Source: RUG11198 sp964600615 (GTDB lineage Bacteria; Bacillota_I; Bacilli_A; RF39; UBA660). Taken from it: 64,000 bases of DNA. Location of the stretch: NCBI GenBank assembly GCA_964600615.1, contig CAZRJK010000006.1, positions 14,744-78,743 of the forward strand, given 5' to 3'. The position numbers were made by a program, and so were the translations under genes. Positions 52,971-60,767 of the stretch are shown here, piece by piece. The notes under the pieces were generated by a model. That model did no database searches and had not been told where the DNA came from. It saw nothing but the letters and a program-made list of their open reading frames with translations. Every line of letters starts with the position of its first letter. Within the stretch, counting starts at the first letter, position 1.

Positions 52971-53423
52971 ATGGAAAAACTAAATAATATTAAAGAAAAA
53001 GCAAAAGTAGTAGCAGAAAAAGGAAAAAAACATAAAAAAGTATTAGATGAATTTAAAGAATTTATTTCTAGAGGTAACGTATTAGATTTAGCTGTTGGTG
53101 TTATTATTGGTGGTGCTTTTCAAAGTATAGTAAAATCATTAACTGATAACCTAATATCTCCAATTCTAGGTTGTTTCTCAGAAATAGATTTCTCAGCATA
53201 TACTCTAAATGTAGGAAAATTAAGTTTAAAGTATGGAGCATTTCTTACTGATGTAATTAACTTCATTATTATGGCTTTCGTAGTATTTATAATTATAAAA
53301 GCCGTTAACAAAGTACTAGCTAAAAAACCAGAACCACAAGAAGAAATGATAGAAATTGAAAGTGATGAAGTAAAAATATTAAAAGAAATAAGAGACGAAC
53401 TTAAGAAAAGTAAGAAAAATTAA
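52971..53423 (+). CDS. mscL: Large-conductance mechanosensitive channel MscL
   Basis: 150 residues. After an unusual charged N-terminal extension of about 25 residues, FKEFISRGNVLDLAVGVIIGGAF (helix 1), a periplasm-side loop and VINFIIMAFVVFIIIKAVN (helix 2) match MscL, with a C-terminal coiled coil (LKEIRDELKK). It opens under membrane tension to release solutes on osmotic downshock. The N-terminal extension is longer than usual; an internal start cannot be excluded but AGGTGAT precedes 52971. Confidence 0.93.
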   Translation: MEKLNNIKEKAKVVAEKGKKHKKVLDEFKEFISRGNVLDLAVGVIIGGAFQSIVKSLTDNLISPILGCFSEIDFSAYTLNVGKLSLKYGAFLTDVINFIIMAFVVFIIIKAVNKVLAKKPEPQEEMIEIESDEVKILKEIRDELKKSKKN

Positions 53424-53432
53424 CAAAAAAAC

Positions 53433-53463
53433 AAAAAAGATAATGACAAATTATCTTTTTTTT
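53433..53463 (+). terminator. Terminator of tkt-mscL
   Basis: AAAAAAGATAAT / ATTATCTTTTTT stem with a 5-base loop and long T-run; it overlaps the next promoter. Confidence 0.85.
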
Positions 53464-53471
53464 GTTATAAT
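53443..53471 (+). promoter_or_regulatory. Promoter of the second tail-anchored protein
   Basis: ATGACA (53443-53448), 17-base spacer, TATAAT (53466-53471). The -35 lies inside the preceding terminator hairpin. Confidence 0.6.
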
Positions 53472-53499
53472 GAAACTATAGTAAGATAGGGTGGTAAAG

Positions 53500-54207
53500 A
53501 TGAATCAAACTTTAGTTAGTACTATAGGAAATAAAAATATATTTTTAGTAAGTGACGAAAAAATTCCGTTTTATATAAGTATCCCAGAAGAACAAAATGT
53601 TTCTATTGTTATAAATTTATTAGATAATCCTGATGAAGTAAACACATCAAAAGCTAATATGGCCGAAATACCAAATAAAGTAACAGAAATAAACAATAAA
53701 TTTGTTGGGGAAGGAATAGCAGTAGTAACTCCCATAATTGATACGCAAATTATGACTGGAGTAAAAGAAAATACAAATCCTCAATATATTAGTTTCTTAA
53801 ATCAAAGTATAGGATATATAATAAATAAAGCATATGCTTGTTTAAAACAAAATGGGAAATCAATATATCAACAAATAAAACTAAATAATAACGAAACATA
53901 CAGAGCTTTCAATGAAAAATTTGCTTCAATGTACCCTGATAGAATAGAACTTGGAAAATATGATGAAACTATAACTAATACATTTGTTAATCAATCTAAT
54001 ATTCCAGTAACCCCAATTGCTCCTGATAATCAAGAGTTAGCTAATACAACTAATATTGGTTTAGATGAAGCCTATACAGAAGTAAATGAGACCCCAGTAG
54101 AAGAAAAAGGTAAAACCAAAACTAAAGAACCTGGATTTGTATCTTATGTATTATTAGGTGTAATAGTAGCAATACTATCATTAGTAGGATTATATTTATT
54201 ATTATAA
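53500..54207 (+). CDS. Tail-anchored protein paralogous to the one at 8562
   Basis: 235 residues. The ATG at 53500 follows a GGGTGG site. The cytoplasmic domain (about 1-150) can be aligned to the protein at 8562: NKNIFLVSDEKIPFYISIP against DYTVYTVNSNQNGQYSLILP, EGIAVVTPIID against HGIVVFPMMD, and QIKLNNNETYRAFNEKFASM against KIMILEKNATDTKFVDWLKT. An Asn/Thr/Glu linker replaces the Pro-rich repeats, and a C-terminal helix (about 213-233) anchors it. No signal peptide. Function unknown. Confidence 0.8.
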   Translation: MNQTLVSTIGNKNIFLVSDEKIPFYISIPEEQNVSIVINLLDNPDEVNTSKANMAEIPNKVTEINNKFVGEGIAVVTPIIDTQIMTGVKENTNPQYISFLNQSIGYIINKAYACLKQNGKSIYQQIKLNNNETYRAFNEKFASMYPDRIELGKYDETITNTFVNQSNIPVTPIAPDNQELANTTNIGLDEAYTEVNETPVEEKGKTKTKEPGFVSYVLLGVIVAILSLVGLYLLL

Positions 54208-54235
54208 AAACAACTGAAAATCAGTTGTTTTTTTT
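54206..54235. terminator. Bidirectional terminator
   Basis: AAAAACAACTGA / TCAGTTGTTTTT stem with T-run, shared with the convergent gene at 54234. Confidence 0.85.
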
Positions 54236-54509
54236 ACCTATTAAAACTATAAGAAATAGTAGCAATAACAGAACCTAACATTAAAATAAGCATTACTATT
54301 GCAAATATTCTACCAGCTAAATTAGTTTGATAAGTAGAAGTCTTTTTTTTCTTTTTATTAGATTTATTTTTTTTAATATTCTTTTCCTTCTCTTTTAATT
54401 TCTTTTGCTTATTCAAATCATATAACTCTTTTTTAGAAAGCTCTTCTTCATCAATAACTTCTTCTATTTCTTCTTCTTTCTTATGCTTAATTTTATACTT
54501 CTTGCTCAT
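54234..54509 (-). CDS. Lys/Glu-rich tail-anchored small protein
   Basis: 91 residues: a very charged Lys/Glu cytoplasmic part (about 1-62) and a C-terminal membrane helix (about 66-86, IFAIVMLILMLGSVIATISY). Its start follows GGTGG. It is convergent with the tail-anchored protein at 53500 and divergent from spoIIM. No family recognised. Confidence 0.7.
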   Translation of the reverse strand: MSKKYKIKHKKEEEIEEVIDEEELSKKELYDLNKQKKLKEKEKNIKKNKSNKKKKKTSTYQTNLAGRIFAIVMLILMLGSVIATISYSFNR

Positions 54510-54587
54510 ATTTCCACCTCAAAATATATTATATAAAATTTTAGGAATATTTACAAGTATAAATGAGTATATTTAACTGGTGATAAT

Positions 54588-55214
54588 ATGAATAAAAAAA
54601 CAAAACTAATTGAAATAATCCTACCAAATAAAAAAATAAACTATTTTGTAATAACTACATTATTATTAGGAGTAATATCAGGATCAATATTTCTAGTAAC
54701 CTTAAATAAAGTGGACAAGACTAATACTATTACCCAAATAGAAATATTTATATCTAATATAAATAAAGGAAATATAAATAGTGTACAAGCATTAAAAAAC
54801 AGTTTAACAATTAATTATATTTTCATAATATTAATATTTATATTAGGCTTAACCATAATAGGAATACTATTTAATATATTCCTAATATATATAAAAGGAT
54901 TTATTACAGGGTTTAGTCTCTCTGCTATTTTATTAACTTACAAATATAAAGGTATATTAGCAGCCATATTATACTTATTTCCCAGCACTTTATTAAATAT
55001 AATATCAATAATAACTATTACTATCTATAGTATTATGTTTAGCGCTAATCTTTTAAAAATTATAACTAGTAAAAAAGGAAATAATAGATTAATTTTAAAA
55101 AAATATATTATTATATTAATAATATCTATTATTCTATGCACAATATCATCATTATTAGAAGTATACTTATTTCCATACTTATTAAAAACAATTATCTCTA
55201 TTTATATAAATTAA
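54588..55214 (+). CDS. spoIIM: Stage II sporulation protein M
   Basis: 208 residues with about five membrane helices. The central segment YIKGFITGFSLSAILLTYKY followed by GILAAILYLFPSTLLNI is the SpoIIM signature. In sporulating Firmicutes SpoIIM with SpoIID and SpoIIP remodels septal peptidoglycan for engulfment. GGTGAT precedes the start. Confidence 0.9.
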   Translation: MNKKTKLIEIILPNKKINYFVITTLLLGVISGSIFLVTLNKVDKTNTITQIEIFISNINKGNINSVQALKNSLTINYIFIILIFILGLTIIGILFNIFLIYIKGFITGFSLSAILLTYKYKGILAAILYLFPSTLLNIISIITITIYSIMFSANLLKIITSKKGNNRLILKKYIIILIISIILCTISSLLEVYLFPYLLKTIISIYIN

Positions 55215-55219
55215 AGACA

Positions 55220-55248
55220 TTGTCTAACCATATATTTTGTTGTATAAT
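55220..55248 (+). promoter_or_regulatory. Promoter of rbfA-nrnA-truB
   Basis: TTGTCT (55220-55225), 17-base spacer, TATAAT (55243-55248). Confidence 0.7.
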
Positions 55249-55268
55249 TAATAAAAGGAAGTGACAAT

Positions 55269-55607
55269 ATGAGCATTAAAATAGATAGATTAGAACATAA
55301 ATTTGCCATAGAAATAAGTACCATATTAGAAGAAGAAATAAAAGATGAAAGAATAGGTTTTGTAACTATAACAGCAGTATCAATTACTAATGACTTATCA
55401 TTTGCTAAAGTATATGTAACAGTATTAAATGATAATGAAAAAGAAACAACCCTAAAAGCCTTAAATAATGCTAGTAAATTTATTGAAATGGAATTATCAA
55501 AAAGAGTAGAAATAAGAAAAATGCCAGAATTAAGATTTGTCTATGACGAATCTATAGAATATAGCAATAACATAGAAAAAATAATAGAAAGAATAAATAA
55601 TGAATAG
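55269..55607 (+). CDS. rbfA: Ribosome-binding factor A
   Basis: 112 residues, normal. The KH-type fold shows RLEHKFAIEISTILEEEIKD, VTITAVSITNDLSFAKVYVTV and MPELRFVYDESIEYSNNIEKI. It helps mature the 5' end of 16S rRNA in the small subunit. Upstream infB, its usual neighbour, is absent. It overlaps nrnA by 8 bases. Confidence 0.94.
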   Translation: MSIKIDRLEHKFAIEISTILEEEIKDERIGFVTITAVSITNDLSFAKVYVTVLNDNEKETTLKALNNASKFIEMELSKRVEIRKMPELRFVYDESIEYSNNIEKIIERINNE

Positions 55608-56604
55608 TCAAATAGAATTAGATAAAATAATTAATTTAATAAATAATAACAATAAATTTGCTATATTCACCCATGAATCACCTGATGGCGATGCCATAGG
55701 CAGCAGCCTAGCCCTATATATGGGATTAATAAGTTTAAATAAAGAAGTAGATATAATAACTGACAAATATGCTGATTGCTTTAATTTCTTAAAAGAAACA
55801 GATAAAATACTATCACAAGGAAAAAAAGATTATGATGTCTGTATAGCCTTGGACTGTGCAACAGAAAAAAGATTATATGATCCAACAAAAGCTTTTTACA
55901 AATCAAATTATACTATCTCTATAGATCATCATACTAGTAATACCTTTTATGCTGATGTCAATTATGTAGAAGATAGAAGTCCCGCTACTTGTCAAACACT
56001 ATTTAAAATATTAAAAAGATTAAATATCAATCTAACCAAAGAAATAGCAGAAGCCATGATGATGGGTATAATAACTGATTCTGGTGGCTTTAGATACGAT
56101 ACCGTAAATGACGAAACATTTGAAATTGCAGCTCAAATATTTGATTTAGGAGTAAACATAAGCAAAATATATAATGAAACATTTGATATGCAAACAAAAC
56201 CACAATTTGAATTAAGTAAAATAGCAACATCTAGATTAGAGTTTAAGAATAACGATAGAATAGCTATAACTTATATAACACTAGATGATATCAAAGAAAC
56301 TAATGCTAAAGTAGGAGATCATGAAGGAATAGTAAACATTGGAAGAAAAGTTAAAGGAGTATTAATATCTATATTTCTAAGAGAATCAGAAAAAGATGTT
56401 TATAAAGTATCCCTAAGAAGTAATACAGATGAAATAGATGTATCAGAAATTGCCAAAATATTTGATGGTGGAGGACATAGCAAAGCAGCTGGATTTACCG
56501 TAACTGGAACAGCAGAAGAAGCCATAAAAAAAGTATTAAAGGAAATAGATAAAACATATGAATGGAATATTAGTAGTAAACAAAGAAAAAAATTACACCA
56601 GTAG
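55600..56604 (+). CDS. nrnA: DHH family phosphoesterase NrnA (nanoRNase / pAp phosphatase)
   Basis: 334 residues. DHH domain motifs FTHESPDGDAIGSSLAL, ALDCAT, ISIDHHTSN and MMMGIITDSGGFRYDT, then a DHHA1 domain ending in DGGGHSKAAGFTV. It degrades 2-5 nt RNAs and pAp. Its last 47 bases overlap truB in another frame, a longer overlap than usual but the truB start is well supported. Confidence 0.93.
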   Translation: MNSQIELDKIINLINNNNKFAIFTHESPDGDAIGSSLALYMGLISLNKEVDIITDKYADCFNFLKETDKILSQGKKDYDVCIALDCATEKRLYDPTKAFYKSNYTISIDHHTSNTFYADVNYVEDRSPATCQTLFKILKRLNINLTKEIAEAMMMGIITDSGGFRYDTVNDETFEIAAQIFDLGVNISKIYNETFDMQTKPQFELSKIATSRLEFKNNDRIAITYITLDDIKETNAKVGDHEGIVNIGRKVKGVLISIFLRESEKDVYKVSLRSNTDEIDVSEIAKIFDGGGHSKAAGFTVTGTAEEAIKKVLKEIDKTYEWNISSKQRKKLHQ

Positions 56605-57406
56605 AGATATAGTGAATATAGTAGGAAAAACATTAAATACTAAAAAAGTAGGACATACTGGAACCCTTGACCCCATAGCAGAAGGAGTATTAGTTCTTTG
56701 TATAGGGAAAAGTTTAAAATTAGTAGAATTACTAACATCTAACGATAAAGAATACATAGCAAAAATAAAGTTAGGTATAGAAACTGATACCCTAGACATA
56801 ACAGAAAAAATAATAAAAGAAAAAGAAATACCCAACCTAACCAAAGAACAAGTAATAGATTGTTTAAATCACTTCAAAGGAAAAATAAAACAAGAAGTAC
56901 CAAAATATTCAGCCATTAAAGTAAATGGCAAAAAACTATATGAATATGCTAGAAACAATATTGAAGTAAAACTACCAATAAAAGAAGTAGAAATCTATGA
57001 TATAGAATTAATAAGCGATATCAAAGATAATGAATTTTCTATAAAATGCAAAGTAAGCAAAGGAACCTATATCAGAAGCTTAATAAGGGATATAGGTAAT
57101 TATCTAAATACCTATGCTACTATGAAAGAATTAATAAGAACTAAACAAGGAATATTTACTATAGAAGATTCATACACAATAGAAGATATAAAAAATAATA
57201 ATTATAAAATATTAAATCCCATGGATGTAATAAATATACCCAAAAAAATAATCGATGATAATTTAGCAATAAAAATAAAAAATGGAGCTGTATTACCATC
57301 ATTCTTTAAAGAAGATATGATAATGCTAATAGATAAAAATAATAATTTATTAGCAATATATAAACATATAGATAAAGATACAGTAAAACCATATAAAATG
57401 TTTTAG
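56558..57406 (+). CDS. truB: tRNA pseudouridine55 synthase
   Basis: 282 residues. MNGILVVNKEKNYTSRDIVN, KVGHTGTLDPIAEGVLVLCIG with the catalytic Asp, QEVPKYSAIKVNGKKLYEYAR and CSKGTYIRSLIRDIG-type sequences are present, with a short C-terminal domain. It makes psi55 in the T-loop of tRNAs. It starts inside nrnA. Confidence 0.95.
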   Translation: MNGILVVNKEKNYTSRDIVNIVGKTLNTKKVGHTGTLDPIAEGVLVLCIGKSLKLVELLTSNDKEYIAKIKLGIETDTLDITEKIIKEKEIPNLTKEQVIDCLNHFKGKIKQEVPKYSAIKVNGKKLYEYARNNIEVKLPIKEVEIYDIELISDIKDNEFSIKCKVSKGTYIRSLIRDIGNYLNTYATMKELIRTKQGIFTIEDSYTIEDIKNNNYKILNPMDVINIPKKIIDDNLAIKIKNGAVLPSFFKEDMIMLIDKNNNLLAIYKHIDKDTVKPYKMF

Positions 57407-57417
57407 AAGGTGATTAT

Positions 57418-58026
57418 ATGATAAATAATATTTTATTAATAGTTAGCATAATACTAATAATAATACCTTATATATTACTATTAATAACATATCTAACTAA
57501 CAAAAAAGAAAAAAATATTACTGCCAGTGAAAACATCTTAAAACTATTAGAAGATAATAATAATATTAACTTCGTAGAAAACAAAGATTCATACTTTAGT
57601 CATTACAATATCAAAAGAAAAATAATAAAACTATCTAGTAATACCTATGATAGTAAAACATATTTTTCTATAGCCCTATCTTCACTTTTAGCAGGCTATT
57701 CCTTAATTAATGATAAAGTAATTAATTATTTATCTTATATTATTAAAAAATTAAAAATAATAACTATTATACCAATTATATCAATAATATTAAGTATCTA
57801 TGCTCATAACATAGCAGACTGTAAAATAGCCCTAGTAATAATAATTATAATAGCTATTATTCAATATATATTAAATAGTTTAACATATACCTCTATTAAT
57901 AATATAAAATCAAAAGATAACAATATTAATAAAATATTAAATATCTTCTTATTAAATACCAAAATATACTTTATAGCAAGCTTAATTCAAATATTAAGGT
58001 TAGTATTAATAATAATACAAATATAA
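57418..58026 (+). CDS. YugP-like membrane protein with the zinc-protease motif lost
   Basis: 202 residues with an N-terminal helix (about 4-25) and three or so C-terminal helices. The first half follows the YugP/DUF neutral zinc metallopeptidase pattern: TASENILKLLEDNNNINF, then SHYNIKRKIIKLSSNTYDSK (YugP: DHYDPRxxxVRLSxxVY). Where YugP has AAHEVGHAIQ this protein has SSLLAGYSLIN, so the HExxH zinc site is absent. It probably is a non-catalytic paralogue. It follows truB after 11 bases and is likely in the same transcript. The family call is by pattern. Confidence 0.55.
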   Translation: MINNILLIVSIILIIIPYILLLITYLTNKKEKNITASENILKLLEDNNNINFVENKDSYFSHYNIKRKIIKLSSNTYDSKTYFSIALSSLLAGYSLINDKVINYLSYIIKKLKIITIIPIISIILSIYAHNIADCKIALVIIIIIAIIQYILNSLTYTSINNIKSKDNNINKILNIFLLNTKIYFIASLIQILRLVLIIIQI

Positions 58027-58059
58027 TAAAAAAATGTTATAATAAAGTAGGTGATGAAA

Positions 58060-58557
58060 TTGAAAAAAGGAAAAGAAAACAGTAACTGGAGTACAGTATT
58101 AACGATAGCTTTATTATTTATCATAGTAGGCACAATAGCTTTTTTATTACAAAATAATTATGAAAAAAACAAACCTAAAGACAACGAAACAATAGAAAAA
58201 GAAACAAAAGAAGAACAAAAACCTGATAATGAACAAGAAGAAGATAAAGTAGAAGATAAAAAAGAAGAAGAAAAAGTAGAATACAAAGAACAAGAAAAAT
58301 TCAAAAATCAAGAAGGAGAAACAGTAAAAATAAAAGGAGATAAAATAGTAAGTGCTACAGGATTTGCTGGTGCGTCTAACTACAAATTTTATTTAAAAGA
58401 TGGAAATTTATATTTTAAAAACATATCAACAGATACTGAAGAAGAATTAATAGCAACTGGTGTAAAAGACTTATATTTAGAAAATAAAGAAGTAACTGCA
58501 GAATTAGAAGAAAATGGCAAAATAGTAAAAGAAAATAATTATGTGATTTATAAATAA
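58060..58557 (+). CDS. Membrane-anchored acidic hypothetical protein (probable TTG start)
   Basis: About 165 residues: one N-terminal helix (about 13-31), a Glu/Lys-rich linker (about 32-85) and a small exported beta domain (about 86-165). TTG at 58060 has the right spacing to AGGTGAT; the in-frame ATG at 58054 and GTG at 58051 fall inside or right after that site. No family recognised. Own terminator. Confidence 0.65.
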   Translation: MKKGKENSNWSTVLTIALLFIIVGTIAFLLQNNYEKNKPKDNETIEKETKEEQKPDNEQEEDKVEDKKEEEKVEYKEQEKFKNQEGETVKIKGDKIVSATGFAGASNYKFYLKDGNLYFKNISTDTEEELIATGVKDLYLENKEVTAELEENGKIVKENNYVIYK

Positions 58558-58582
58558 TACTAGAAATAGTATTATTTTTTTA
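58555..58582 (+). terminator. Terminator
   Basis: AATAATACTA / TAGTATTATT stem with a 5-base loop followed by T-run. Confidence 0.85.
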
Positions 58583-58680
58583 CTTTACACATTATTGTAA
58601 AAAAAAGTAAAGTATATTAAAAATAAAGAAAAAAATATCAAAGTTTGTTATAATTAAATTGTAGAAGTAGGTGATTTAGT

Positions 58681-60756
58681 ATGAAAAGAATTAAATTATT
58701 ATTAATATTTGTAATTCTATTAATTCCTAACATTACAGTAGAAGCTGCAACTACTGGGACAGTAGTTGTAGATGATTATTTAAACATTAGAAATATAGTA
58801 GGTGGCGATATAGTAGATAAATTAACTAATGGAACAGAAGTAAAAATACTAAACACTGAAGCAGGAAGCAATAGTATGTGTAATGCATGGTATCAAATAT
58901 CTTATGGTTCCATCAACAAAACAGGATACGCTTGTGGAGATTTTATTACTCTACTTAAAGGATATGCTTCTTGTGTAGAAAATGATGACCCATTAAATAT
59001 TTGGAAAGATACAAACAAAAGCGGTAAAGTAACTTATGTTACTTGTGATAGAGAAATGGATATCTTAGATAAAGATATAAGTAGTAATAACAAATGCTCA
59101 AACAACTGGTATAAAGTAAAATATGGTAGTAGTGTTGGTTATGCATGCAGTACATATGTATATTTAAATAAAGCTGTACAACAAAATAAATCATATGATA
59201 GACCATGGACAAGCCCTAAAAAAGCTATAACTGGTGGAGCAGAATTTATTGCTAAAAACTATATATCAAAAGGACAACATACATCTTATTTAAAGAAATA
59301 TAATGTTAATCCTAATTCAGCTAATAGCACCTATAATCACCAATATATGGAAAATTTAGCAGCCCCTGCAAGTGAAGCGAGAATAAGCTATGATTCATAT
59401 AAGAATAACGGATTATTAAATTTACCATTACATTTTATAATACCAACATATAATAACATGCCAAGTACAACAGCCTTACCAGGAAGTAATGCTGATACCT
59501 CTGGACAAGCTAATATAACAGATGTTAACTTTGAAGCAGCATTAAATAATCAAGGATTTGACGAAAATTACAAAAAGAAATTAAGAATTCTACATAATAT
59601 TCATTCCAATTGGACTTTCGAAAATATGAAAACAGGATTAGATTTTAACACTGCAGCTAGAGCAGAACAATCAGTATCATCAATCGATATGGGAGGAAGA
59701 TATTACTATGTAAATGCAAATGGTAATTATGTTTCTACAGAACCAGGATGGTATATAGCTAATATAGAAACAGTGAAATATTATCTAGATCCAAGAAATT
59801 TCTTAAATGAAAGTTATATCTTAATGTTTGAAAGCTTGAAATATTCAAGCAATTATACTGAAGCAGTAGTTCAAAGCGTATTAAATAATTCATTTATGAA
59901 AGGAACAAGTACTGCTGACAATGAAACCTATGCTAGTATCTTTGTATCAGCAGGTAGAATTAAAGATGTAAGTCCTGTATACTTAGCAAGTTTAGCCAAA
60001 CAAGAATCAGGAACAAATGGTTCAATGGCTACAACAGGAGAACAATTTACTTATAAAGGAGTAACTTATAAAGGACTATATAATTTGTTTAATATTGGTG
60101 CTTCAAGTGGAGAGGAAAGTCCAATAAAAGCAGGATTGGTTTGGGCTAGCGGAGGAGATCCATGCGTAGTAGTAGGAAACACTTGTGGTCAAACAGCAAA
60201 CAATACTACTACTCAACAGCAAGGAACAAATAACACAACACCTACACCAACACCAGAACCAACACCTACACCAACACCAGAACCAACACCAACTTCAACA
60301 CCAGCACCAGTTACCAACAAAGGAGCAAATTATTATATAAATAAATTAAACGTTAGAAATAATTCTGGATACATAAATGGCATCAATCCAGGTACCACAG
60401 CTAGTACAATCTTAAGTAAATTAACAGACGCTAAAGCTGTAAGCATAATCAATACTAATGGTAAAGGATTATCAGGAAATAACCAAGTAGGAACTAATAC
60501 AACTATTACCATAACTGATGCTGATGGAACAACAAAGTATAGTTTTAAAGTAGTAATTTATGGTGATGTTAATGGTGATGGTAATATTACTGCTGGTGAT
60601 TACGTAAGCATAAAAAATCATATTTTAAATAAAAATAATTTAAATGATACAGCCATAAAAGGAGCAGACGTAAATAAAAGTGGTACGGTTACTGCTGGAG
60701 ATTATGTAATAATAAAAAATTATATCTTGAAAAAAACTAATATCAGTCAATCATAG
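58681..60756 (+). CDS. Secreted endo-beta-N-acetylglucosaminidase with SH3 and dockerin domains
   Basis: 691 residues. Signal peptide (about 1-22), two bacterial SH3-like modules (about 25-165, VVDDYLNIRNIVGGDIVDKL and a second copy), a YNHQYMENLAAPASEAR spacer module, a glucosaminidase domain (about 285-495, NIHSNWTFENMKTGLDFNTA and LAKQESGTNGSM with the likely catalytic Glu), a Pro/Thr linker (about 515-545), and a C-terminal dockerin with two F-hand repeats (DVNGDGNITAGDYVSIKNHI and DVNKSGTVTAGDYVIIKNYI). It cleaves the peptidoglycan glycan strand. Type I dockerins bind cohesins; the adjacent gene encodes a membrane-anchored cohesin-like candidate. Confidence 0.9.
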   Translation: MKRIKLLLIFVILLIPNITVEAATTGTVVVDDYLNIRNIVGGDIVDKLTNGTEVKILNTEAGSNSMCNAWYQISYGSINKTGYACGDFITLLKGYASCVENDDPLNIWKDTNKSGKVTYVTCDREMDILDKDISSNNKCSNNWYKVKYGSSVGYACSTYVYLNKAVQQNKSYDRPWTSPKKAITGGAEFIAKNYISKGQHTSYLKKYNVNPNSANSTYNHQYMENLAAPASEARISYDSYKNNGLLNLPLHFIIPTYNNMPSTTALPGSNADTSGQANITDVNFEAALNNQGFDENYKKKLRILHNIHSNWTFENMKTGLDFNTAARAEQSVSSIDMGGRYYYVNANGNYVSTEPGWYIANIETVKYYLDPRNFLNESYILMFESLKYSSNYTEAVVQSVLNNSFMKGTSTADNETYASIFVSAGRIKDVSPVYLASLAKQESGTNGSMATTGEQFTYKGVTYKGLYNLFNIGASSGEESPIKAGLVWASGGDPCVVVGNTCGQTANNTTTQQQGTNNTTPTPTPEPTPTPTPEPTPTSTPAPVTNKGANYYINKLNVRNNSGYINGINPGTTASTILSKLTDAKAVSIINTNGKGLSGNNQVGTNTTITITDADGTTKYSFKVVIYGDVNGDGNITAGDYVSIKNHILNKNNLNDTAIKGADVNKSGTVTAGDYVIIKNYILKKTNISQS

Positions 60757-60767
60757 GGGATGATAAG

